From: an uncultured Acidimicrobiia bacterium
GTDB taxonomy: Bacteria; Actinomycetota; Acidimicrobiia; Spongiisociales; JAENVV01
Direction: 5' to 3'
DNA: 5,125 bases
NCBI GenBank assembly: GCA_905480085.1
Contig: CAJQPD010000215.1
Coordinates: 1-5,125, forward strand
Positions 1 through 5,125 of the stretch are shown piece after piece. The stretch's first letter is position 1, and each line of letters begins with the position of its first letter. The notes beneath the pieces were generated by a model. That model did not search any database. It was not told where the DNA came from and worked only from the letters and a program-made list of their open reading frames with translations. A program made the translations under genes and the position numbers.

Positions 1-1002
1 GAAGAATCGCCGATCGGCGAGACAGTCAACCTCATCACAGCCGTCAACCGGGCCTTGCATGACGTGATGGCCGTCCACGACAACACGCTCGTGTTCGGCG
101 AAGACGTGGCCAACCTCAAGGGAGGAGTATTCAAGGCGACCATCGGTATCACGGAGAAATACGGCGAGGAGCGCTGCTTCAACAGTCCGCTGGCCGAGTC
201 CGTCATCATCGGGGTGGCGGTCGGGATGGCCGCTGCTGGGAAACGCCCCATCCCCGAGATTCAGTTCGCTGACTACATTCACCCTGCGTTCGACCAGATC
301 GTGTCGGAGGTTTCCAAAGTCCACTACCGCTCGAACGGCCAGTGGGCATTGCCCATGGTGATCCGCACACCGTTCGGAGGCGGGATTCACGGAGCGCTCT
401 ATCACAGCCAATCGATCGAAGCGTTCTATACCCACGTACCGGGCCTCAAGGTCGTCGTTCCGTCGACCCCGGCCGACGTGAAGGGTCTGTTGATGTCAGC
501 CGTAGACGACCCTGATCCGGTGTTGTTCCTGGAGCCGAAGCGACTGTACCGTCTGACCTCGGGGCCGTACCCAGAGGGGGATCATCATGTCCCGCTCGGC
601 AAGGCGGCCCTCAGAACCCTCGGCACCGACCTGACGATTCTGACCTACGGAGCCATGGCCTTCTTCGCCGTAGAAGCGGCCGAACTACTCCTCGCTGACG
701 GTATCTCCGCAGAGGTCATCGACCTTCGCAGCCTGCGCCCACTCGACTGGCCGACCATCGAAGCGTCAATAGCGAAGACGGGCCGGGCACTCATCGTGCA
801 CGAGGACACCGGGTTCATGGGATACGGAGCGGAATTGGCAGCACAGATCGCCGACAAGGGGTTCGAATATCTCGACGGACCGGTCCGGCGCTACACAGCT
901 CCCGAAGTGCCAACTTTCCCATACGCCGAACCACTAGAAGACATGGTGCTGCCGAACACGGGTGGAATCGTGGCTGCCGCCAAAGAACTCGCCAGCTACT
1001 GA
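1..1002 (+). CDS. Branched-chain 2-oxoacid dehydrogenase E1, beta subunit or beta half (5' partial)
   Basis: This is the beta chain of the thiamine-diphosphate-dependent E1 of the 2-oxoisovalerate (branched-chain keto acid) dehydrogenase complex. The complex decarboxylates the keto acids of Val, Leu and Ile and passes the acyl group to the E2 lipoyl domain in the cytoplasm. The frame is open from base 1, giving 333 residues in the window. The N-terminal transketolase-like pyrimidine-binding domain carries GEDVA, KGGVF, FNSPLAES (the Glu of this block is the expected TPP-activating residue), EIQFADYI and GALYHSQS. The C-terminal transketolase domain carries VIDLRSLRPLD and a VHEDTG...GYGAE block. 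The EIQFADYI...AFDQIV, YHSQS.EAF and FLEPKRLYR blocks resemble the branched-chain type more than pyruvate dehydrogenase. The TTG at 55 lies inside the conserved N-terminal helix and is not the true start. The residues before it, EESPIGETVNL, fit either a stand-alone beta chain starting a few codons upstream or the linker of an alpha-beta fused E1. No SD or start is visible. Confidence 0.93.
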   Translation, partial: EESPIGETVNLITAVNRALHDVMAVHDNTLVFGEDVANLKGGVFKATIGITEKYGEERCFNSPLAESVIIGVAVGMAAAGKRPIPEIQFADYIHPAFDQIVSEVSKVHYRSNGQWALPMVIRTPFGGGIHGALYHSQSIEAFYTHVPGLKVVVPSTPADVKGLLMSAVDDPDPVLFLEPKRLYRLTSGPYPEGDHHVPLGKAALRTLGTDLTILTYGAMAFFAVEAAELLLADGISAEVIDLRSLRPLDWPTIEASIAKTGRALIVHEDTGFMGYGAELAAQIADKGFEYLDGPVRRYTAPEVPTFPYAEPLEDMVLPNTGGIVAAAKELASY

Positions 1003-1030
1003 GAACCTTCGACGGTGGCCCGCGGAGTAA

Positions 1031-1064
1031 AAACAAAACCGGCCCCGAAGGGCTGGGGCCGGTT
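1031..1064 (-). terminator. Rho-independent terminator, strongest in minus direction, in convergent gap
   Basis: A perfect 10-bp stem joins AACCGGCCCC (1037-1046) to GGGGCCGGTT (1055-1064), with an 8-nt loop. Read on the minus strand, the stem runs straight into a T-rich tail (GGTTTTGTTTTTAC, 1027-1040), a classic intrinsic terminator for the DUF389 gene that ends at 1172. On the plus strand the stem is followed only by CGTGCTTCCC, so termination of the E1 beta transcript would be weaker, although the hairpin may still serve both convergent genes. A second, bulged hairpin (GCCAG 1152-1156 with CTGGC 1162-1166) lies just past the DUF389 stop and is too weak to call on its own. Confidence 0.8.
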
Positions 1065-1171
1065 CGTGCTTCCCTGGCGGGGAAACTGTCAAGTAGTACG
1101 GAACCGACGCTGATCCCGGATTAGGCGTCGTCTCAAACGAGTCAAAGGACCGCCAGGATTGCTGGCCTTGT

Positions 1172-2182
1172 CTAACCGCCAACTCCGGTTGCTTCGCTGT
1201 TCGCCGACAACACTCGCTGAAGCTGCACCCGCACATCTCGATCAAGCTCGGCAGAAAGCTCGTTTGCGAGGAGTTCCAGGCTCGGAAGCTCCGCAGAACT
1301 GGCCACGACCACTCCCACATTGGCTTGACCGTCGGTTACCTCCACCACCACATTGATGACCTCCACCGGCAAGGGTGCCAGTGCGGCCCAATCCTCCACC
1401 ACCCTGTCGACGTCGCCGCTTTCTGGGGGTGGTGACAAAATCCCTGGACCGTCCCACTGGAGCGGAAACACCATAAGCAAAGCGGCCACGACCACCCAAC
1501 GGAGCCCGCGCAATACATGTCCCACCCCAAGCTTCAGGGTGACACCGGGCACAAAACCACCGAACAAAAAGGTAAGAGCTCCGCTGAATATCACCCCGAC
1601 CACGTTGGCCGTGACCAGCAGCGTCGCGCCAAATGCCATATCCGGACGCCCTGACTCGAGAGCGATGCCAATCGTGGCCAGTGGTGGAACCAAAGCAACT
1701 GCGATGGCCGCCCCCGCCATCGCTTCCGCAGCTTCGCGCCGGACCAGCGTATAGGCGCCCACCGCACCAGCCGCCATCGCCACACCGAGATCAAGCAAGT
1801 TCGGCTTTGTTCTGGCCAACAATTCTCGGGGAGGACCGTCGAGATCACCGGGCAGAATTGCTGAAATGAGGACCGCCAAGGCGATCGCTCCGAGCGCCCC
1901 CAACACCACAATGACTGCTTGTCGGGCCCCTCGTTTTGGCCAGCCCATCACAAGTGAGGCTGCCACCCCCAGCACCGGGCCCATCAGCGGGGCCACCACC
2001 ATGGCTCCGATGATCACCGCCGGCGAGTCGGCAATAAGACCGAATGTGGCCAAACAAACCGACAATGCCATGAGCGTTCCGAACCTCCACGCAAAGACGC
2101 GGGCACGCTCACCTTCATGGAACATGGACCCGATCACGCGCTGGCGGTCGCCCGACGAGATGGGCGAACGAAGATCGACCAT
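1172..2182 (-). CDS. DUF389 (TIGR00341-like) multi-pass membrane protein
   Basis: This is an integral inner-membrane protein of 336 residues with no established biochemical role. The DUF389 hallmarks are clear: GLIADSPAVIIGAMVVAP then LMGPVLGVA (about residues 48-73), and AGAAIAVALVPPLATIGIAL (about 156-175). I see seven likely membrane segments near residues 33-51, 56-78, 88-110, 130-147, 154-175, 182-208 and 227-244. They are followed by a soluble tail (about 250-336) with an alternating hydrophobic, beta-rich stretch (INVVVEVTDG, NVGVVVASS) and a charged amphipathic helix. Many relatives carry a roughly 100-residue soluble domain before the first helix; here only about 30 residues precede it. 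The ATG at 2182 is the most upstream ATG/GTG/TTG in the open frame, which continues to about 2317, so a longer form would need a non-standard start. Only a weak SD-like AGG lies just upstream. Met20 is an alternative start. The gene stands alone, divergent from the lipoprotein gene, with a good terminator behind it. Confidence 0.88.
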   Translation of the reverse strand: MVDLRSPISSGDRQRVIGSMFHEGERARVFAWRFGTLMALSVCLATFGLIADSPAVIIGAMVVAPLMGPVLGVAASLVMGWPKRGARQAVIVVLGALGAIALAVLISAILPGDLDGPPRELLARTKPNLLDLGVAMAAGAVGAYTLVRREAAEAMAGAAIAVALVPPLATIGIALESGRPDMAFGATLLVTANVVGVIFSGALTFLFGGFVPGVTLKLGVGHVLRGLRWVVVAALLMVFPLQWDGPGILSPPPESGDVDRVVEDWAALAPLPVEVINVVVEVTDGQANVGVVVASSAELPSLELLANELSAELDRDVRVQLQRVLSANSEATGVGG

Positions 2183-2299
2183 GTCGCCTAACAGCTCGGA
2201 GAGGCGGCGGCCTGGTATCGGGAGTAGACGATTAACCCGGATAAATAGCCCTCTGATTGGCGCTTTCGCCGAGCATAATGGCGCCTGTTTTCTTAACCT

Positions 2300-2321
2300 G
2301 ACCTCAATTGGACCTCAACTG
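2300..2321. repeat. 11-bp tandem direct repeat, candidate operator
   Basis: Two adjacent copies, GACCTCAATTG (2300-2310) and GACCTCAACTG (2311-2321), match at 10 of 11 positions with no spacer. An 11-bp period puts both copies on one face of the helix, the arrangement used by tandemly bound OmpR/PhoB-type response regulators. The TCA core spaced 11 bp recalls actinobacterial PhoP direct-repeat units, but the flanking bases do not fit that consensus well. The word GACCTCAAC recurs at 2994-3002 upstream of the kynureninase start. The repeat itself is seen directly; its use as an operator is inference. Confidence 0.45.
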
Positions 2322-2378
2322 GTAGCAAACGTGACGGGCGTCTGGGATCGAATCGGCAGTCCGGAGACCAGACCCGGG

Positions 2379-2384
2379 TACGCT
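2379..2384 (+). promoter_or_regulatory. Candidate -10 box for leaderless lipoprotein mRNA
   Basis: TACGCT matches the TANNNT pattern of actinobacterial -10 elements and ends 6 nt before the ATG at 2391, so transcription would begin at or next to the start codon. There is no Shine-Dalgarno sequence in the 15 nt before the ATG (the nearest GGAGA, 2363-2367, is 23 nt away), which supports a leaderless message. No good -35 box is seen at 17 bp. Confidence 0.5.
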
Positions 2385-2390
2385 TGAACC

Positions 2391-2945
2391 ATGCCCGGAT
2401 TGACAACGACAAGGCACCGCTTCTGGATACCGGCGATCGTGCTCGGGTTAGCCGTCATAGCGTGCGGAACAGACGCGGAACCAGCCCCGGAAGTGGCCAC
2501 TCTCGACAGCCTCGATCCGGCCGACACGGTGCTGGGGGCCATCGTTGACCAGGAATTGGAGCTTCTTGATTTTTCTGAATGCATGCGCGGCGAAGGCATC
2601 GACATCGGCGATCCCACGATCGACGCGGACGGCAACGTGTCCATCGGGACACCAATGAACATGATCAGCGACCATGGCGCGTTGATGACGGCCTATGACG
2701 TGTGCGACGACTTCATCGGCGGCCGACCCCTCGGACACGGGGGCGAGGATCGCACGGCGGTTCACGATCGACTGGTCAACTTCGCCAAATGTGTCAGGGA
2801 CAACGGCTACTACGACCTGCCCGATCCCGACTTTTCCGGGGCGAGTGGCGACATCTTCCCTGGCCTGGATCGCCAGAACATCGATTATCAGGCCGCCGAA
2901 CAGGTATGCGAGAACCTCCTCGTGGCAGGCGCCGGCGAAGGCTGA
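2391..2945 (+). CDS. Secreted lipoprotein with two Cys-pair (FxxC[MV]R) modules
   Basis: This 184-residue protein begins with a lipoprotein signal peptide: basic residues (R8, R10), a hydrophobic core (about 12-24) and the lipobox VIAC, with Cys25 as the lipidated residue. It should be anchored on the outer face of the cytoplasmic membrane. A linker rich in acidic residues and Ala/Pro follows. The mature part contains two related halves. Half one has FSECMR (Cys64), a DP..D.DG stretch and AYDVC (Cys105). Half two has FAKCVR (Cys134), LPDPDF and AAEQVC (Cys173). The Cys spacings are 41 and 39, so two disulfides, one per module, are likely. The pattern of a CMR(E/D)xG helix, a (P)DPD turn and a closing helix with A..(A)C is familiar from many uncharacterised actinobacterial exported proteins; no function is known to me. 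There is no SD, and the start is set by signal-peptide geometry and the -10 box at 2379. Kynureninase begins 93 nt downstream on the same strand. Confidence 0.85.
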   Translation: MPGLTTTRHRFWIPAIVLGLAVIACGTDAEPAPEVATLDSLDPADTVLGAIVDQELELLDFSECMRGEGIDIGDPTIDADGNVSIGTPMNMISDHGALMTAYDVCDDFIGGRPLGHGGEDRTAVHDRLVNFAKCVRDNGYYDLPDPDFSGASGDIFPGLDRQNIDYQAAEQVCENLLVAGAGEG

Positions 2946-3026
2946 TCTGGACTCGGATCGGGCCTCTGGTGACGTCGGGGCTGCCGAACCTCAGACCTCA
3001 ACCGGCACAACGGACTCCCGGGCCTC

Positions 3027-3032
3027 TACATT
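3027..3032 (+). promoter_or_regulatory. Candidate -10 box for leaderless kynureninase mRNA
   Basis: TACATT fits TANNNT and ends exactly 6 nt before the ATG at 3039, the same geometry as at the lipoprotein gene. GGCACA at 3004-3009, 17 bp upstream, shares its last three bases with the TTGACA -35 consensus. A GGAGG (3033-3037) sits between the box and the start, but only 1 nt separates it from the ATG, too close for normal Shine-Dalgarno use. Leaderless initiation therefore seems the better reading, though GGAGG may still matter on any read-through transcript from the lipoprotein gene. Confidence 0.5.
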
Positions 3033-3038
3033 GGAGGC

Positions 3039-4256
3039 ATGATCAGCCGCTCCGATGCCATCCACCTAGACGACCGTGATCCTCTCGGGCACCTACGGGA
3101 ACGATTCAGTATTCCCGAGGGAGTCATCTACCTCGACGGTAATTCGTTGGGTGCGTTGCCCAATCACGTACCTGCCCGCCTCCAGAAGGTAATCGTCGAT
3201 GAGTGGGGTGACGGCCTGATCGGGTCGTGGAATACGGCCGGTTGGGCCGATCTGCCCAAACGGGTCGGTGACCGGATCGGCCGCCTGATAGGAGCCGAGC
3301 CCGACTCGGTGATCGCCTGCGACAGCACCTCCGTGAATCTCTTCAAGGTTGCGTCGGCTGCGGCGAGAGCCTCGGATCGCAGCCTGATCCTCACCGATGA
3401 AGGCAACTTTCCGACAGACGTGTACGTACTGGACGCGGTCGCCCGCCAACACGAAAAGACCCTCACGATGTGGGACCCAACCGACCGGTCACCGATCGGC
3501 GACGATGTCGCTTTCGTCGCAATGACCGAGGTGAACTATCGGACAGGAGAACGCCACGACATGGCCGAGATCACTGCCCGTGCACACGCCGCCGGAGCCG
3601 TTGCGATCTGGGACCTTGCCCATTCGGCCGGTGCGCTACCGGTCCACCTGGCTGACTGCGACGTCGATTTTGCGGTCGGGTGTGGCTACAAGTACCTCAA
3701 CGGCGGCCCGGGTGCGTCCGCGTACGTATATGTCTCCCCCGGCCGGCAACCTTCCTTCGAAAATCCGATCACCGGGTGGTGGGGCCACGCCCGGCCGTTC
3801 GAGATGTCCCTGAATTTCGAACCACACGACGGAGTCCATCGGGCCCGGGTTGGTACCCAGCATGTCCTTTCACTCGCCGCTCTCGATGCCGCCCTTGACG
3901 TCTTTGATGGCATCAGCATGAATGACCTCCATGAAAAATCTCTTTCACTGACCACCCTGTTCATGGAACTCTTGGCCAGTTCGGTTCCCGGGGTGGATGT
4001 CGTCACTCCACGAGAGCCCCACCGGCGGGGCAGTCAGGTGAGCTTCCGCCATCCGAACGCGTACGCAGTGGTTCAAGCCCTGGCGGCCCGCGGTGTGGTC
4101 GGTGATTTCCGCAACCCGGACATCGCCAGGTTCGGAATGGCTCCGCTGTACGTGCGCCACGTAGACATCTGGGATGCCAGCCAGCATCTCATCGCAGTTA
4201 TCGCAGACGACGAATGGCAGTCGGAGGCCCATATGAACCGGGCCGCAATTACCTGA
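3039..4256 (+). CDS. kynU: Kynureninase (EC 3.7.1.3)
   Basis: This is a complete 405-residue fold-type I PLP enzyme that hydrolyses L-kynurenine (and often 3-hydroxykynurenine) to anthranilate (or 3-hydroxyanthranilate) and L-alanine in the cytoplasm. The N-terminal block GVIYLDGNSLGALP (28-41) is diagnostic. DSTSVNLFK (95-103) contributes to phosphate binding. NFPTD (123-127) holds the Phe expected to stack on the PLP ring. WDLAHSAGALP (191-201) carries Asp192, which should pair with the pyridine nitrogen. CGYKYLNGGPG (215-225) carries the Schiff-base Lys218. GWWGH (246-250), FEMSLNFEPHDG (254-265) and RVGTQHVLSL (270-279) complete the family signature. The length is normal for bacterial kynureninases (about 400-420), and no key residue is missing. 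The ATG at 3039 matches the usual family N terminus. No tryptophan 2,3-dioxygenase or formamidase gene lies in the window, so the rest of the pathway must be encoded elsewhere. The convergent gap after it lacks a clear terminator. Confidence 0.95.
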   Translation: MISRSDAIHLDDRDPLGHLRERFSIPEGVIYLDGNSLGALPNHVPARLQKVIVDEWGDGLIGSWNTAGWADLPKRVGDRIGRLIGAEPDSVIACDSTSVNLFKVASAAARASDRSLILTDEGNFPTDVYVLDAVARQHEKTLTMWDPTDRSPIGDDVAFVAMTEVNYRTGERHDMAEITARAHAAGAVAIWDLAHSAGALPVHLADCDVDFAVGCGYKYLNGGPGASAYVYVSPGRQPSFENPITGWWGHARPFEMSLNFEPHDGVHRARVGTQHVLSLAALDAALDVFDGISMNDLHEKSLSLTTLFMELLASSVPGVDVVTPREPHRRGSQVSFRHPNAYAVVQALAARGVVGDFRNPDIARFGMAPLYVRHVDIWDASQHLIAVIADDEWQSEAHMNRAAIT

Positions 4257-4379
4257 TCGGAATCGTCCAGACGTGGCGGGCGTTGGAGCAACGACAACGG
4301 CGTGAAGAGCCTGAGTGTCAGACGTCCGACCGACCATTGCGAACCATCGCGACACATCCCACTCTGAATGATGCTCTCC

Positions 4380-4802
4380 TCATGCGGACAGCATCACGAT
4401 GACGAGCATGCCCCGAACCGTCCACAATCCGGTTCTGACCCGGTTGCTGCGCACCAGGCGCTGGACCACGGTGCCGTCGGGTTGATCGACCAGGCGCCGG
4501 TGGAGGGGTACTTGCACAAACGCGGTTGTGGTCCAGATCGCGACGAGAAGCGCTCCGGCTACCAGAACGAGCCACAGGCCGACTCCCGCCGGACGGGTCC
4601 ACACGAGAACCGCCCCCGTTGATATTTCCAGCCCGGCCGGGATGGCCAGCAGCCGAAGCATTCGGGTGGTGTGTTCGTTCTCGTAGCCGATCAAGTCAGC
4701 CGTGCCGACCCGGGCAAAGAGTGGGTAGTGAACGGACTGGATCGTCCAGATGAGGCCAACCATGAACCAGGTCGCCGTGGCGTGGATGGTCAGCCAGGTC
4801 AT
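4380..4802 (-). CDS. Small four-helix membrane protein, function unknown
   Basis: This 140-residue protein has four likely membrane helices (about 5-24, 49-68, 73-95, 123-138) with short loops. Polar residues inside or beside the helices are arranged like those of a conserved family of small bacterial membrane proteins: VHYPLF (24-29) after helix 1, ENEHT (41-45) before helix 2, QVPLH (97-101) after helix 3 and RSNRVRTGLW then TVRG (118-131) at helix 4. The histidines His25, His44 and His101 all lie near membrane borders and could bind a metal, heme or quinone, but that is speculation. The ATG at 4802 overlaps the stop of the upstream SDR gene by 4 nt (ATGA), and there is no SD before it, so translation probably depends on reinitiation by ribosomes ending the SDR frame. 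No terminator is obvious after its stop. Confidence 0.8.
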   Translation of the reverse strand: MTWLTIHATATWFMVGLIWTIQSVHYPLFARVGTADLIGYENEHTTRMLRLLAIPAGLEISTGAVLVWTRPAGVGLWLVLVAGALLVAIWTTTAFVQVPLHRRLVDQPDGTVVQRLVRSNRVRTGLWTVRGMLVIVMLSA

Positions 4803-5125
4803 GGAGTGAAGTCGGCCGCGGCCAACTCACGACGCCCGGCGACGAGAGCCTCGACCACTCGAGCGACCACCACGTCGGGATCCAGGCCGGGCGGAAGAGG
4901 AGGGGCTACTCCCTCGATCGGACGCCCTGCCAGACCCGTCTCCGTGTGCGGCGGCCTGGCATCGAGAACCAGGATCCCTTTGGGGCGCAGTTCCCGGGCC
5001 AGCGCCCGGGTCGCCGCACTCAGGGCTGCCTTCACCGCCGAGTATGCCGTCATGCCACTTACCGGCTGTTCGGCGACGACACCCGTCAGGTTGACCAGGA
5101 ACCCACCATCCATTCGATCGGCGGC
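4799..5125 (-). CDS. SDR-family (short-chain dehydrogenase/reductase) protein, C-terminal part
   Basis: The C-terminal 108 residues of a Rossmann-fold short-chain dehydrogenase are present; the frame stays open to the right edge of the window, so the NAD(P)-binding TGxxxGxG part lies outside. The ATG at 5113 is internal. In window numbering, FLVNLTG (9-15) is the beta-5 strand, and AYSAVKAAL (27-35) is the active-site helix with Tyr28 and Lys32 of YxxxK. ARPPHTETGLAG (56-67) is the segment after beta-6. The catalytic Ser normally lies 13 residues before the Tyr (NxSS); here that position is Gly15, with Thr14 next to it. The PPHTETG motif and short C terminus suggest a distinct actinobacterial SDR subgroup; the substrate cannot be told. 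It forms an operon with the membrane protein that follows, with a 4-nt overlap. Confidence 0.88.
   Translation of the reverse strand, partial: AADRMDGGFLVNLTGVVAEQPVSGMTAYSAVKAALSAATRALARELRPKGILVLDARPPHTETGLAGRPIEGVAPPLPPGLDPDVVVARVVEALVAGRRELAAADFTP

Larger units (their letters stand above)
2183..2390. promoter_or_regulatory. Divergent intergenic control region between DUF389 and lipoprotein genes
   Basis: About 208 bp separate two divergent starts. The stretch from about 2230 to 2330 is clearly more AT-rich than its flanks. It holds possible -10 elements: CATAAT at 2274-2279 on the plus strand, TATTTA at 2242-2247 on the minus strand and CATTAT at 2274-2279 read on the minus strand side. 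None has a convincing -35 box at 16-18 bp. It also holds the 11-bp tandem repeat at 2300-2321 and a small GGCG/CGCC hairpin at 2259-2270. The lipoprotein has its own start-proximal -10 (2379-2384), so the upstream material may mainly serve the DUF389 gene, which would have a leader of roughly 50-90 nt. Exact promoters here are guesses; that this is a promoter region follows from gene orientation. Confidence 0.55.

Noticed and set aside
1152..1166. GCCAG/CTGGC hairpin near the DUF389 stop as a second terminator.
   Set aside because: The stem is 5 bp, its extension is bulged and the following T-run is short; the hairpin at 1037-1064 is far stronger.
1353..1754. Plus-strand open frame of 133 codons opposite the DUF389 gene, and other long antisense or frame-shifted frames there.
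   Set aside because: Pro/Thr/Ala-rich composition with no domain or SD. It is explained as a shadow of the GC-rich DUF389 gene, whose motifs are unambiguous.
1866..2387. Plus-strand open frame of 173 codons crossing the DUF389 start and the divergent promoter region.
   Set aside because: It covers antisense DUF389 sequence and the regulatory gap, shows no recognisable domain, and ends 4 nt before the lipoprotein start without any initiation signal of its own.
3945..4355. Minus-strand frames of 136 and 94 codons opposite the 3' end of kynureninase.
   Set aside because: The kynureninase frame is fully supported by family motifs; the antisense frames have low-complexity composition and no homology I can recognise.
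4257..4379. Possible terminator or repeat in the convergent gap: CGTTG/CAACG hairpin at 4281-4293 and the loose 10-bp repeat CCATTGCGAA/CCATCGCGAC at 4334-4353.
   Set aside because: The stem is only 5 bp with no T-tract on either strand, and the repeat matches at 8 of 10 positions with no context. I see nothing functional to support here.
4262..4750. The 10-mer ATCGTCCAGA occurs at 4262-4271 and 4741-4750.
   Set aside because: Repeats of this length are expected by chance in a 5-kb GC-rich window, and the second copy lies within the membrane-protein coding sequence.

Overview
The window reads as ordinary chromosomal DNA of a high-GC bacterium, most likely an actinomycete or a related environmental lineage such as Acidimicrobiia. 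This is inferred from four things: GC-rich third codon positions, a Cys-module lipoprotein of a type common in Actinobacteria, two starts that look leaderless behind TANNNT -10 boxes, and an SDR with an actinobacterial flavour. I see no mobile element, CRISPR array, tRNA or rRNA.

Layout. (1) 1-1002, +: most of a branched-chain 2-oxoacid dehydrogenase E1 beta chain or domain, entering from the left edge. (2) 1031-1064: a GC hairpin with a T-rich tail in the minus direction, in the convergent gap. (3) 1172-2182, -: a DUF389 membrane protein. (4) 2183-2390: a divergent control region of about 208 bp with an exact-period 11-bp tandem repeat. (5) 2391-2945, +: a small secreted lipoprotein built from two copies of a Cys-pair module, probably translated from a leaderless mRNA. 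(6) 3039-4256, +: a complete kynureninase, also probably leaderless. (7) 4257-4379: a short convergent gap with no convincing terminator. (8) 4799-5125, - (entering from the right edge) and 4380-4802, -: an SDR-family protein and a four-helix membrane protein whose reading frames overlap as ATGA, so they form an operon.

The genes do not add up to one obvious system. The E1 beta chain belongs to valine/leucine/isoleucine degradation and kynureninase to tryptophan catabolism (kynurenine to anthranilate plus alanine), so both ends of the window touch amino-acid breakdown. They are separated by unrelated membrane and envelope genes and have different promoters. I found no undescribed multi-gene system. 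The points most worth checking are the tandem repeat in the divergent promoter region, the paired leaderless signals, the duplicated Cys module, and the missing catalytic serine in the SDR.
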